Part shown: positions 1 through 7,986 of the stretch, one piece after another
Position numbering within the stretch: the stretch's first letter is position 1
How the letters are laid out: every line of letters starts with the position of its first letter
NCBI RefSeq assembly: GCF_009762775.1
Contig: NZ_CP046401.1
Span: 7,018,001 to 7,082,000, forward strand
DNA length: 64,000 nucleotides
From: Maribellus comscasis
Lineage (GTDB): Bacteria > Bacteroidota > Bacteroidia > Bacteroidales > Prolixibacteraceae
Reading direction: 5' to 3'
Translations under genes and position numbers: made by a program
Notes under the pieces: model-generated
The model's database searches: none
The model's input: only the letters and a program-made list of their open reading frames with translations
What the model was told of the DNA's origin: nothing

Positions 1-51
1 GGTGTAAACATTCTGCGCTGATGGCAGTGTAAGGGCGAACAGGAAAGACAT
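1..51 (-). CDS. Possible 5' end of an exported protein (partial, runs off the left edge)
   Basis: Reading leftwards from an ATG at 51, 17 in-frame codons encode a hydrophobic stretch ending in Ser-Ala-Gln-Asn, which resembles the end of a Bacteroidota signal peptide. The same bases on the plus strand can be read as the last nine codons of a gene ending at a TAA at 30-32, so the assignment is ambiguous. If the minus-strand reading is right, the gene after cas9 encodes an exported protein and not Cas1. Too little is visible to name a family. Confidence 0.3.
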   Translation of the reverse strand, partial: MSFLFALTLPSAQNVYT

Positions 52-64
52 AAAAAAAAATCGG

Positions 65-83
65 AAAAACTCCGGAGTTTTTT
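65..83. terminator. Palindromic terminator-like hairpin
   Basis: A perfect 18-bp palindrome, AAAAACTCCGGAGTTTTT, is followed by one more T. It could end a plus-strand gene finishing near position 32. It also lies just upstream of the putative minus-strand start at 51, so its direction of use is unclear. Confidence 0.5.
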
Positions 84-164
84 GATGTCTGTTGTTCAGG
101 GTCGTTAATCATCAACAGATTAAATGAAAAAATTAAATATTTTATGTAAAACCATAGCGGATTG

Positions 165-300
165 CTCCGTACCGCTGCGAAATACCAATGTACAAGGTAC
201 TGTATCTTTTCGCAGGAGAATTTAGCGTTCCGCTGCCGTACAGTAACATTTCTTCGTGGTACAATCCCGTTTCGAGGTGGTACAATGGCATTCCGTACCC
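165..300. repeat. GTAC-rich tract with imperfect 21-nt periodicity
   Basis: The tetramer GTAC occurs at 169, 190, 197, 238, 259, 280 and 295, where about one would be expected by chance. Several spacings are exactly 21 nt (169-190, 238-259-280). The two clearest units share GTGGTACAAT. On the minus strand the period corresponds to seven codons of a short open frame (142-372) with recurring Leu-Tyr, but no start context or family supports a gene. The rest of 1-520 holds nothing else that can be identified. Confidence 0.45.
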
Positions 301-475
301 GGATTTTGTTTTCCGCAACCGGACATTTGCTTCCCGCATTCGTCCTGGGTGTTTCGCTTTGGTTTTTAACATCTTATACTGTTTAACGGTTGTTCTTTTC
401 TGCTTTTATCGGTTTTCTTATTGAACCTCCGGTAGATTTTCTCTGCGCGGTAGTTTTAAAAGCAGGTTCATTAAT

Positions 476-508
476 AATCCCTAAAGGTTTTAAAAACCTT
501 TAGGGATT
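476..508 (-). terminator. Strong hairpin downstream of cas9
   Basis: This is a perfect inverted repeat with 16-bp arms (AATCCCTAAAGGTTTT and its complement) around a single base. It begins 12 nt after the cas9 stop codon. There is no clear U-tract, but its position suggests that it ends or stabilises the cas9 transcript, which would make cas9 monocistronic here. Confidence 0.6.
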
Positions 509-520
509 GAATATTTTAAC

Positions 521-3500
521 CTAGTCATCTAACCATATTAATTCGCCTGTAAGTTTTATTCTAAAATCGTAATCCTCAACAACAAAATTAAATTTAGGAG
601 GACTCAAAAGTAATTTTGGAAACGGGTTAATAAAATCAATAAATGATTCCCCGTTTGTTAACGACTTAGGGGGCTTTTGCCCATGTTCTTTTTCGTAATC
701 AAGTTTTAGGTTTTCATCATTTCTAGCCTCTTGATGATACTTAAATGTAACCTGACCGTTTTTACTCATCTTAGTAACCTTATAAAGTCGTTTAATTTTA
801 TCAACAGCTTTGCTCCTTAATTCTTCAGGAGATTTCTCCCAAAACATCACCACTGTTCCTGTTTTCAGCAAATACTTGAGATATAACCCATTTTTGGGGT
901 GCCTGTCAGGAAAAGGGCTTTCTTCTAATTTCCCGTTATAAAACTTACCCGCCTCCAGATTATTTAGAATTAAAATGCTTCTTTTTATATTATCATTACG
1001 GTCAAATCCTTCGTAAACAGCCATTGTATGATTTCCATCGTTTACCACGTTATACTGTTGCTTATACTCTTTTTCAGATAAATCGCGGTGCTTTTTAAAA
1101 TCGGTCAATGGATTTGTTACCGATGGTTGATATATACGTACTTTCTTTATCGGTACTGGTGCTCCATTTTTATTAGGCAAACAGTACAATTCAGCAACCT
1201 GCAGTTTTATCTCTTCTATTTTATCATCGATTTTAGCCTCTTCACTTTCTTCTGCATTTTTACGTTGTTTTAAGAGGGCTTCAATTTGTTTTTGCAAATC
1301 TTTTTCCTGCATTCGGGCATCGCTTACAATTTTGCGAACTTTGTCGTCAACAATATTTTTAATTGCAGCATCCTCTAAACCATCAAGCGATTTTCTTACA
1401 ACATATTTTATTTGCTTTTCAACTTCACCTTTTTTATTTAACGCTTCCCTTTCTATAGCACCATAAAAAGTGTCTTTATGAAGACTACCGCGTACACTAT
1501 CGCCTCGCAAATAAATAGGTGCTCCACTTTTATTGTATTGAATTTTGCCCCGTTTACGAAGTTTCTTTTTACTAAGCTTTGGTAAATTATCAGGCGTATG
1601 ATGCGAAACCAGTATTTCTTTTTCGATATCTTTTACATCTACTGCAAATGTTGACCACGGTTTATCCACTTTGGGTTTAGCCTCAGAACCTCGTTCGAAT
1701 GCATTTTCACTATCATGATAAAAATTAGCCAAAATCTCGTAGTTGCTCTTATCCATACAAGCTATTGTAATGGCATCAATACAGTGGTGAACATGATTAA
1801 CCCGAGATTTTTTATTATAATTATCCTGTAGCCCCCACATTTTACGAAAATCGGCAACAGTATTCCCTTTCACTGTATAAACTTTGGGAAAAACGGTTTT
1901 TAGATAAAGCCGAGAATACTTGGTAATAATACCAATATCTACCATTTGACTATTTTTAAACCCAACGGACACTTCTTCCATTGTAAAACGTTTGTATTTA
2001 TTCCGCCAGTAATTACGTTCATTGGTAAGCCGATGCCTGTTCTGTATGGCTCGGTCTTTTTGTGCCTTGTCTGTAGCTCCTTTCGACTGGCGAACCGCTT
2101 TTTCAATTTCTTTGTTGAGTTGCTCAATCTCATTTTCCCAATGTTCTATGCGGGCTAATATTTCTGAATGATTCGACAACTCAGACGGAATTTTATTTTT
2201 CTTTATGCTTCGGTTAAATTTATTCTCGCAGAGCGTTTTATTCTCTCGCGAATTATCGTAAGACTGGCTCCGGGGGATAGTGTGTTCTATGTCAAATTTA
2301 GGGTCCGCACCCAGAAAATCTTCAAGCCCAATTGTATTGCCAGTATATAAACATATATGGTTTTGTTCTTCCCACAATTGGTATTTCAATATTTCATCTT
2401 CCAATGGCTCATAATCTGCTGAAAAATGTTCTTTTATTTTCGCTGCATATTCCCTTCGCTTCTTCTTTCTGGCGTCTTGCCAGCTTTTCAGCCCGGCCCT
2501 TTCATTTGCATTTAGCAAACCTCGCGACATCTCTATATTCACTTTCGTATTCGTGTCTATTATCCCATCTCGTATAAGTTCGTTCGTTAGCGACCTAAGT
2601 TGATGCAGAGCACGCATTGCCATTGGATTGCGTACCGACGATGTTATGGGACTTCCGAGATAAAGCTTGCCATTTTCTCCCCTTTTGGCTGGTTTGTATG
2701 TCTCTATTGCCGAAGGATGATAAAGCTTTTTGCTGTTAATAATTTCTTCCCCGAAATTATCTTTTAAAAAGGATATTACAGCTTCATCAATTCTCTCTGC
2801 TTTTATGTGTTCACCTTTTCCAAGGTCTTTCGGCATATACTCAACAATTAATTGTTGGGCTTTTTTTGTGAGCAGGTTCCTTTTTTCTTCCGGGAAACCG
2901 TCATATTCTTTTGTACCAAAAGCTGCTTTTATTTTCTTATCCAACTCTTTGAAATAATATGGTTTTGCTTCTTCACTCCATATTTCATTCTCTCGCCGGG
3001 CATTTGTTATAAGTCCATTAACCAGGTTTACAATGGTCGTATCATCAGTATGGTTTTCAATTAGCTCCCTGATGACATTTCTTATAATTTTCTTGTTTTC
3101 ATTATCTTTCCAAATATGAGCAGGCACTATTTCTTGCATATTCGCTAAAAAAACAGCATGCGAGTATATTAAACCTTCACGCAAATAAGGCAGAATCTTG
3201 TTTATAGCTTTCAGGCTTAATGATGCAAAATCTTGTTTTAAGCGAATCTTCTCAGAAAATAAAATCGTTTGCTCTTCAGTAAAATCGAAATGCTTTCCTG
3301 CATATTCTTTTAGCTTTTTGTCAGAATCGAAGGTATAAAGTACATGCCAGGCATCCGAAAATTTCTTGGGTGTCTTGTCATTATCATCATTCACATAAAA
3401 AAAGTCATCATCAATAAACTCAGAGCCAAATAACTCCTTAAAACGAGCAGAAACAGGGCAACCACTCACGGTCGCTCTCATTGAATAGTTTAATAAATAA

Positions 3501-4540
3501 TCTTCCGGATTTTTATCCCGGTCTTTAAAATATTTGTATTGTTTTTTAGGGGCTAATTGCTTGGCTAAATCTTCAAAGTCGAAATGTTCTCGCTGCAAGA
3601 AAAACCGAGGTTTTATCTTACTTCGCTCATCGGCTTTTAGCGGTCTCAACTTCTCGTCATCCGGGGTCTTTATCTTTATATTATTGATAAAACAAAGCAT
3701 CCTGTACTCTTCAAACTCCGGCCGAGATACTGCACAGCGGGGCTTGCTGGGTTCGAAAACGCATTTACCAATCAATCCTTTTTGCGATTTTAAAGGGCGT
3801 TGATAAAAAATGGCTTTATATAATTTACCTCGCACTTCATCGGGAATATTTTGAAATGCACATATTCGGTTAAATTCATCCAGATAATCATCCTCGCGAT
3901 GGGTATATTGGTCCCGTATTTTTTCACCGTTCAGATAACAATCTTCATAAAAATATTGACCTAAAGTTTTATCACCTTTTTTTTCTTGTAATTCCTTAAT
4001 ACTACGTTTTACTTTTCCGGTTTCATTCTCTGGTGTTGAATCTAAACGATTACTCAGAAAACCACGGCGTTGCGCCATATGATAAAATGCGCGTCCCAGC
4101 TTATGTCTATCTGCTTCGTCTTCTAAATTTAACGGTTGAGTTATTGCAATATACCTGAAGTAATAAGGATGTTTGTTGTTATTTTCATCGGTAAGCCACC
4201 AATTGAGAAAACTAACATTCCTAGGATAAATCTTCTTGTAACGCCATAAATCTAACTCTTCCTTCGTTAGCTTCGGACAGTATCCATATTCCGACAATAC
4301 TTTAAGCGTTTCTATTTTACGTAGTTTTCTGCGGTATTTAATACGTCTGGCACTGCGATGCTCCGTCCGCTCCGCCGCCTTTGAGCTTTCTATACCTTTT
4401 TCTATTTTTACGCCTTCCTGAAAGATTCTCACACCTTTGTTCAACAAGGAATACTTTCCATCATCTTTTGTAACCACAGCCCATCCAATGCTGTTGGTTC
4501 CGAGGTCGAGTCCTAAAATTTTTGCCATGATTTTGGGCAT
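521..4540 (-). CDS. cas9: CRISPR-associated endonuclease Cas9, type II-C
   Basis: This RNA-guided DNA endonuclease has 1339 residues, in the range of Bacteroidota II-C Cas9 proteins. Visible in order are: RuvC-I with GLDLGTNSIGW (Asp12); an arginine-rich bridge helix at about 55-80; a long alpha-helical recognition lobe; RuvC-II with NIEMSRG (Glu670); an HNH domain around 725-780 with Asp750-Ile-Glu-His753 and the Cys...Asn-Lys segment; RuvC-III with HHCIDA (His918, Asp922); and a C-terminal PAM-interacting region. All catalytic positions are present, so it should cut both strands. A second ATG at 4528 begins nearer the usual family start (MAKILGLDLG) and may be the true one. The predicted tracrRNA is divergent and immediately upstream. 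No cas1 or cas2 follows: a hairpin and about 500 bp of apparently non-coding DNA do. Confidence 0.97.
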   Translation of the reverse strand: MPKIMAKILGLDLGTNSIGWAVVTKDDGKYSLLNKGVRIFQEGVKIEKGIESSKAAERTEHRSARRIKYRRKLRKIETLKVLSEYGYCPKLTKEELDLWRYKKIYPRNVSFLNWWLTDENNNKHPYYFRYIAITQPLNLEDEADRHKLGRAFYHMAQRRGFLSNRLDSTPENETGKVKRSIKELQEKKGDKTLGQYFYEDCYLNGEKIRDQYTHREDDYLDEFNRICAFQNIPDEVRGKLYKAIFYQRPLKSQKGLIGKCVFEPSKPRCAVSRPEFEEYRMLCFINNIKIKTPDDEKLRPLKADERSKIKPRFFLQREHFDFEDLAKQLAPKKQYKYFKDRDKNPEDYLLNYSMRATVSGCPVSARFKELFGSEFIDDDFFYVNDDNDKTPKKFSDAWHVLYTFDSDKKLKEYAGKHFDFTEEQTILFSEKIRLKQDFASLSLKAINKILPYLREGLIYSHAVFLANMQEIVPAHIWKDNENKKIIRNVIRELIENHTDDTTIVNLVNGLITNARRENEIWSEEAKPYYFKELDKKIKAAFGTKEYDGFPEEKRNLLTKKAQQLIVEYMPKDLGKGEHIKAERIDEAVISFLKDNFGEEIINSKKLYHPSAIETYKPAKRGENGKLYLGSPITSSVRNPMAMRALHQLRSLTNELIRDGIIDTNTKVNIEMSRGLLNANERAGLKSWQDARKKKRREYAAKIKEHFSADYEPLEDEILKYQLWEEQNHICLYTGNTIGLEDFLGADPKFDIEHTIPRSQSYDNSRENKTLCENKFNRSIKKNKIPSELSNHSEILARIEHWENEIEQLNKEIEKAVRQSKGATDKAQKDRAIQNRHRLTNERNYWRNKYKRFTMEEVSVGFKNSQMVDIGIITKYSRLYLKTVFPKVYTVKGNTVADFRKMWGLQDNYNKKSRVNHVHHCIDAITIACMDKSNYEILANFYHDSENAFERGSEAKPKVDKPWSTFAVDVKDIEKEILVSHHTPDNLPKLSKKKLRKRGKIQYNKSGAPIYLRGDSVRGSLHKDTFYGAIEREALNKKGEVEKQIKYVVRKSLDGLEDAAIKNIVDDKVRKIVSDARMQEKDLQKQIEALLKQRKNAEESEEAKIDDKIEEIKLQVAELYCLPNKNGAPVPIKKVRIYQPSVTNPLTDFKKHRDLSEKEYKQQYNVVNDGNHTMAVYEGFDRNDNIKRSILILNNLEAGKFYNGKLEESPFPDRHPKNGLYLKYLLKTGTVVMFWEKSPEELRSKAVDKIKRLYKVTKMSKNGQVTFKYHQEARNDENLKLDYEKEHGQKPPKSLTNGESFIDFINPFPKLLLSPPKFNFVVEDYDFRIKLTGELIWLDD

Positions 4541-4601
4541 TTAAAGGTTAAAGATTTTTGTAATATGTTGTTAAATATAAAAACTTCAATGGTTATTTTC
4601 T

Positions 4602-4609
4602 TATATTAG
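4602..4609 (+). promoter_or_regulatory. Possible -7 box for the tracrRNA
   Basis: TATATTAG differs at one position from the Bacteroidota consensus TAnnTTTG and lies just upstream of the anti-repeat. It would place the RNA start near 4615. No good -33 element is seen, so the call is weak. Confidence 0.35.
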
Positions 4610-4614
4610 CGCTG

Positions 4615-4726
4615 TAAAGTGTTAAACTTCTGTTCAATAACATAGAACTCAATTTTATATCTTATCACAATAAGGCTATATGCCGAAGGAAAAAATTCCT
4701 ATACTCCCGCTTCGGTGGGAGTTTTT
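4615..4726 (+). ncRNA. Predicted tracrRNA of the type II-C system
   Basis: The RNA is divergent from cas9. A 42-nt anti-repeat (4630-4671) starts CTGTTCAATAACAT and ends ATCACAAT; this 3' end is complementary to a repeat starting GTTGTGAT, the 5' end of known long (46-47 nt) Bacteroidota type II repeats. It is followed by a nexus hairpin GGC-TATAT-GCC (4674-4684) and a small GGAA-AAAA-TTCC hairpin (4688-4699). A rho-independent terminator closes it, with stem ACTCCCGC and GTGGGAGT around a TTCG loop (4703-4722) and a T-run to 4726. The order anti-repeat, nexus, terminator next to cas9 is the canonical tracrRNA layout. The 5' end is estimated, and the matching crRNA repeat is not in the window. 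Confidence 0.85.
4703..4726 (+). terminator. Rho-independent terminator of the tracrRNA
   Basis: An 8-bp stem with a UUCG-type tetraloop is followed by five T. It doubles as the last stem-loop of the tracrRNA. Confidence 0.85.
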
Positions 4727-4750
4727 ATTTGTAGGGGGAGCCTCCCCCGG

Positions 4751-5065
4751 CCCCTCCAAAGGAGGGGAGTAAAAAGAGAATATATCCGGCAGTTTAGCAA
4801 ATAACACGAAAAAACATAGAAGAATAAACACCCAACAGAAAGGTTGAAAATACAAACTTGCGCGACCTTTGAGCGTCTGTCAGACCTCAAAGTGTCTGAT
4901 GCCTAAAGCCCTCAAACTCCTTCCAAACGGGGAGGGGCAAAAAAGATATATCTATCGGGTTAAGCAAATAACACGATAAAAACCAGAAGAATAACCATTA
5001 AACAAAAAGGTTAAGAAAATATATCCGCGACCTTTGAGCGTCGGCCAGACCTCAAAGTGTCTGAA
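4751..5065. repeat. Degenerate tandem duplication, two copies about 165 bp apart
   Basis: Copy A spans about 4751-4900 and copy B about 4917-5065. Matching blocks in the same order are a C/G-rich hairpin (cccctcc...ggagggg), TAGCAAATAACACGA versus AAGCAAATAACACGA, AGAAGAATAA, AAAGGTT, and GACCTTTGAGCGTC followed by AGACCTCAAAGTGTCTGA. The last block contains nested inverted repeats (CTTTGAG with CTCAAAG, GTCTG with CAGAC). The region fills the gap between the tracrRNA and the esterase gene and has no convincing coding frame. It looks like an intergenic repeat family, not CRISPR repeats. Confidence 0.7.
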
Positions 5066-5084
5066 TAAAACCTCTCTTCAAACG

Positions 5085-6254
5085 CTACCAAACCACATCG
5101 TCGTTTGTACGCACAGCATAGTCGGGCAGCGGATTGGAAGCGGTAAATATTTTTAATGTTTCATAGGGTTCAATGACATTTCCCTCTTCGGTTATTTCCC
5201 CCTTATCGTCGAGAACAGCATTTAGGTTAAGGTTTAAATATTTTGCTAAAAAGGGATAAACGGCTTTACGTTTTGAGAACTGGTAACCATGTCCTTCATC
5301 CGGAAAATGAACATTCTCTACCCGTTCTTCAACGTCCATCAGTTTAAATATGTACTGAATATGCGGAAACTCAACTTTAGGCGTATTTAATGTCCAGTCG
5401 CCACCATCTGATACGAGCAATAAAGGCCGCGGGGCAGTAAGTGCAGCTATTTCCACATTGTTGGTCTGGTGATGGTCGCTTTTATGTACAGGCATTCCGC
5501 TTTCGCACACACACCCACCAAAAAAATGCGCTGATACCTGAACCACCGGCGCCGAAACTTTTACACGCTTATCAACAGCTGTTAACATAAATGTTTGCGT
5601 ACCTCCGCCGGATGCGCCTGTCACCGCAATTCGTTCGGGGTCGATATTATCCAGCGACAATAAAAAATCGAGCGCACGAATGCTGTTCCATATTTGTTGT
5701 TTTAATGCTTTGGAATGATTGTGTTCCCAACCGTAGGCAGCCATTTCTCCATAACCAACCATATCGTAAACAAAAACAACAGCACCCATTTTTGCAAAAG
5801 AAATACAGCGGTTTTGAATATCGGAGCTAACCCGCGCCGACTGCATCCGATCGCCAAAATGTCCGTGCGGAGAAAGAATACCCGCTGTTTTTCCATCCAT
5901 TTTCTCGGGGAGATATAAACTACCGGTAACAAAAACACCGGGCAAACTTTCGATGGCTACATTCCGAACCGTATAACCATTGTATTTTCTTTCTTTTGAA
6001 TACCGGGGTTTCAGGGGTGTTTTCTCCGGTAAAGGGCTCAAATCTGCTCCCTCCAGAATTCCCTGACGGATTACTTCAGCCCGTTTTAACCACTCTTCTT
6101 TTGTGGTGTACTGCTTTTTCAACTGGTCAATAAACGTTTTGCCTTCCGGCTGGGTAAAATAATGCCCCATACAAAGGTTTGACTCTTCTGACTGCTGTGC
6201 CTGTGCGACAATAAATCCTGCAATAAATACAGTAAATAAAATATATCTTTTCAT
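5085..6254 (-). CDS. Secreted alpha/beta-hydrolase, acetylxylan-esterase-like
   Basis: The protein has 389 residues, with an N-terminal signal peptide (cleavage near AQAQ). The alpha/beta-hydrolase fold shows an oxyanion-type HGHFGD segment, a nucleophile elbow GASGGG (Ser215) and a late EGHGYQ segment that supplies the catalytic histidine. Proteins of this type deacetylate or de-esterify plant polysaccharides in the periplasm. Its neighbour at 6315 is a sugar transporter on the same strand with a 60-bp gap, so the two may be co-transcribed. The exact carbohydrate esterase family cannot be fixed by eye. Confidence 0.75.
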   Translation of the reverse strand: MKRYILFTVFIAGFIVAQAQQSEESNLCMGHYFTQPEGKTFIDQLKKQYTTKEEWLKRAEVIRQGILEGADLSPLPEKTPLKPRYSKERKYNGYTVRNVAIESLPGVFVTGSLYLPEKMDGKTAGILSPHGHFGDRMQSARVSSDIQNRCISFAKMGAVVFVYDMVGYGEMAAYGWEHNHSKALKQQIWNSIRALDFLLSLDNIDPERIAVTGASGGGTQTFMLTAVDKRVKVSAPVVQVSAHFFGGCVCESGMPVHKSDHHQTNNVEIAALTAPRPLLLVSDGGDWTLNTPKVEFPHIQYIFKLMDVEERVENVHFPDEGHGYQFSKRKAVYPFLAKYLNLNLNAVLDDKGEITEEGNVIEPYETLKIFTASNPLPDYAVRTNDDVVW

Positions 6255-6314
6255 AACGATTGTTTTAGCTAAAATTTATACTCATTGGGAATAAGTTCTG
6301 TTAATAAGGCAAAT

Positions 6315-7640
6315 CTACTTTTTTAATATCAACTTTTCAATTTCCTCCAGTGATTTACCTTTGGTTTCGATTAATGCAAAGCGGTAAAACAGAAGGCTCA
6401 ACAATGTAGCAACAGTAAAGAAAACAAATACGTAGCCAACTCCAATCATGGAAGAAACAACCGGAAACAACAAGGCAATTGCAAAGTTAAATATCCAGTG
6501 CGAGAATGAGCCCATTGCAGTTCCTTTTGCGCGGACACTGTTTGGAAACATCTCTGAAAGAATAACCCAGATAACCGCTCCCTGCGAAAAAGCAAAAAAA
6601 GCAATGTATCCGATTAACAACGATAAAAGAATAAATCCCGATTTAGTATCGGTTATAAATGCCCAACTGAATAAACCCAAAAAAACTGACATTCCCGAAG
6701 CTCCGACATAAAGCAAAAATTTACGTCCGAAGCGATCGATAATTGACATGGCAACAATGGTAAATATCAAATTGGTCAAACCAATCAGTACAGACTGAAA
6801 TAAAGCTGCTTCGCCTGAAAACCCTGCCTGCCGGAAAATATCGGTTGAATAATACATAATGACATTGATTCCTGCCAGCTGGTTAAACATTCCTACAGCA
6901 ATACCAATTATTGCAAGCCGTAAATAAGGCTTTTTCATTAGCGACACTCTTTTATTTGCGGCCTCTTCTTTTAAGGAATCTTTTATGGAAGTCATAAGTA
7001 AATCTGCATCTTCTTCCGGATTCACCCTTTTTATCACTTCACGGGCCTCTTCGTTTTTCCCGATTTTCACCAGCCAACGGGGGCTGCGCGAAATAAAAAA
7101 CAACAGCACCCACAAGACTGCCGACGGAACCACACCGGCCAAAAACATCCAGCGCCAGCTTCCATGCAGCAAACTGTCAATCATATAGTCGGAAAAAAAA
7201 GCAACCAAAATACCGGTAACTATAGCCAGCTGATTGGTTGCAACCAGCTTCCCGCGAATTTTCGGAGGAGAAACTTCAGAAATATACATGGGTGTAAGCA
7301 CTGACGCACCTCCAACGGCAATACCCCCCAAAAAGCGGGCAATCACAAACATCCAGATATTTGCGGCCAAACCAGCTCCCAGCATCGAAAACAAAAAAAG
7401 CGCAGCCATTATTTTCAACATATAACGCCTGCCATATTTATCTCCGGGCTTCCCGATAAACAAGGCACCAATCACACATCCGGCCAGTGCCGTGCTTACT
7501 ACAAATCCTTTCATAAACTCGCTTAGCTGAAAATGTTCTGCAACATAATAAATGGCACCGTTGATAACCGCGGTTTCAAAACCAAACATCAGCCCCCCAA
7601 GGGCCGCTACAAAAGTTACAAAATAAAGGTATCTCCTCAT
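6315..7640 (-). CDS. MFS sugar transporter (sugar porter family)
   Basis: The protein has 441 residues and about twelve membrane segments. Sugar-porter signatures are visible: GDKYGRR after TM2, a RSPRWL segment before the central loop, QLAGINVIMYYS in TM7, a DRFGRK repeat, and a C-terminal ETKGKSLEEIE. It is expected to be a proton-coupled monosaccharide importer of the XylE type in the inner membrane. It lies upstream of the secreted esterase in the same direction, consistent with uptake of released sugars. The substrate is not determinable from sequence. Confidence 0.9.
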   Translation of the reverse strand: MRRYLYFVTFVAALGGLMFGFETAVINGAIYYVAEHFQLSEFMKGFVVSTALAGCVIGALFIGKPGDKYGRRYMLKIMAALFLFSMLGAGLAANIWMFVIARFLGGIAVGGASVLTPMYISEVSPPKIRGKLVATNQLAIVTGILVAFFSDYMIDSLLHGSWRWMFLAGVVPSAVLWVLLFFISRSPRWLVKIGKNEEAREVIKRVNPEEDADLLMTSIKDSLKEEAANKRVSLMKKPYLRLAIIGIAVGMFNQLAGINVIMYYSTDIFRQAGFSGEAALFQSVLIGLTNLIFTIVAMSIIDRFGRKFLLYVGASGMSVFLGLFSWAFITDTKSGFILLSLLIGYIAFFAFSQGAVIWVILSEMFPNSVRAKGTAMGSFSHWIFNFAIALLFPVVSSMIGVGYVFVFFTVATLLSLLFYRFALIETKGKSLEEIEKLILKK

Positions 7641-7986
7641 GATAATTTTACCGGTTTAATTCAGCTTGTTAAAGATAGTATTTCATTTATATAAATCCTC
7701 GGGTTGTTTGTCTGATATTGTAACACAATGTATTACTTCATATTCCGCCAGCAGGAATCTTCCATCCTGAAATCAAAAAAAAGTCACCAAATAAAAGTTG
7801 TTCGAAAAAATAATTTGAACAAAATGACGTCTTTAACTATTTACATTATGGCAAAAAGTGTAAAGTTAACATATACTTTACAAAAGCTTTTGAACAAGTA
7901 TTTCTGATATTCGAAAGTTAAAAAAGCAGATTGTTTTTTTATATTTGCGCCCTTAATTCGAAAACCTGATTTATAGTCCGGAAACC
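7641..7986. promoter_or_regulatory. Divergent intergenic region with a 12-bp palindrome
   Basis: This 346-bp gap separates the MFS gene (minus) from the CoA-transferase gene (plus). It contains the perfect palindrome CAAAAGCTTTTG at 7881-7892, a plausible operator, and a promoter-like box at 7940-7947. No coding frame is evident. Confidence 0.4.
7940..7947 (+). promoter_or_regulatory. TAnnTTTG promoter box of the CoA-transferase gene
   Basis: TATATTTG matches the Bacteroidota -7 consensus exactly and lies 39 nt before the start codon. No clear -33 TTG sits at the usual distance. Confidence 0.55.

Noticed and set aside
142..372. 76-residue open frame on the minus strand in the cas9 downstream region
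   Set aside because: No family resemblance, no start context, and the sequence is dominated by the GTAC repeat; reported as a repeat instead.
521..4540. Cas9 as a nuclease-dead derivative
   Set aside because: Asp12, Glu670, His753 and the HHxxDA motif with His918/Asp922 are all present.
4751..5065. The tandem copies as a short CRISPR array
   Set aside because: Units are about 165 bp and diverged throughout, with no constant repeat and unique spacer pattern, and they do not pair with the anti-repeat.
5591..5938. Overlapping frames on both strands inside the esterase gene
   Set aside because: Shadows of the esterase coding sequence; no independent motifs.
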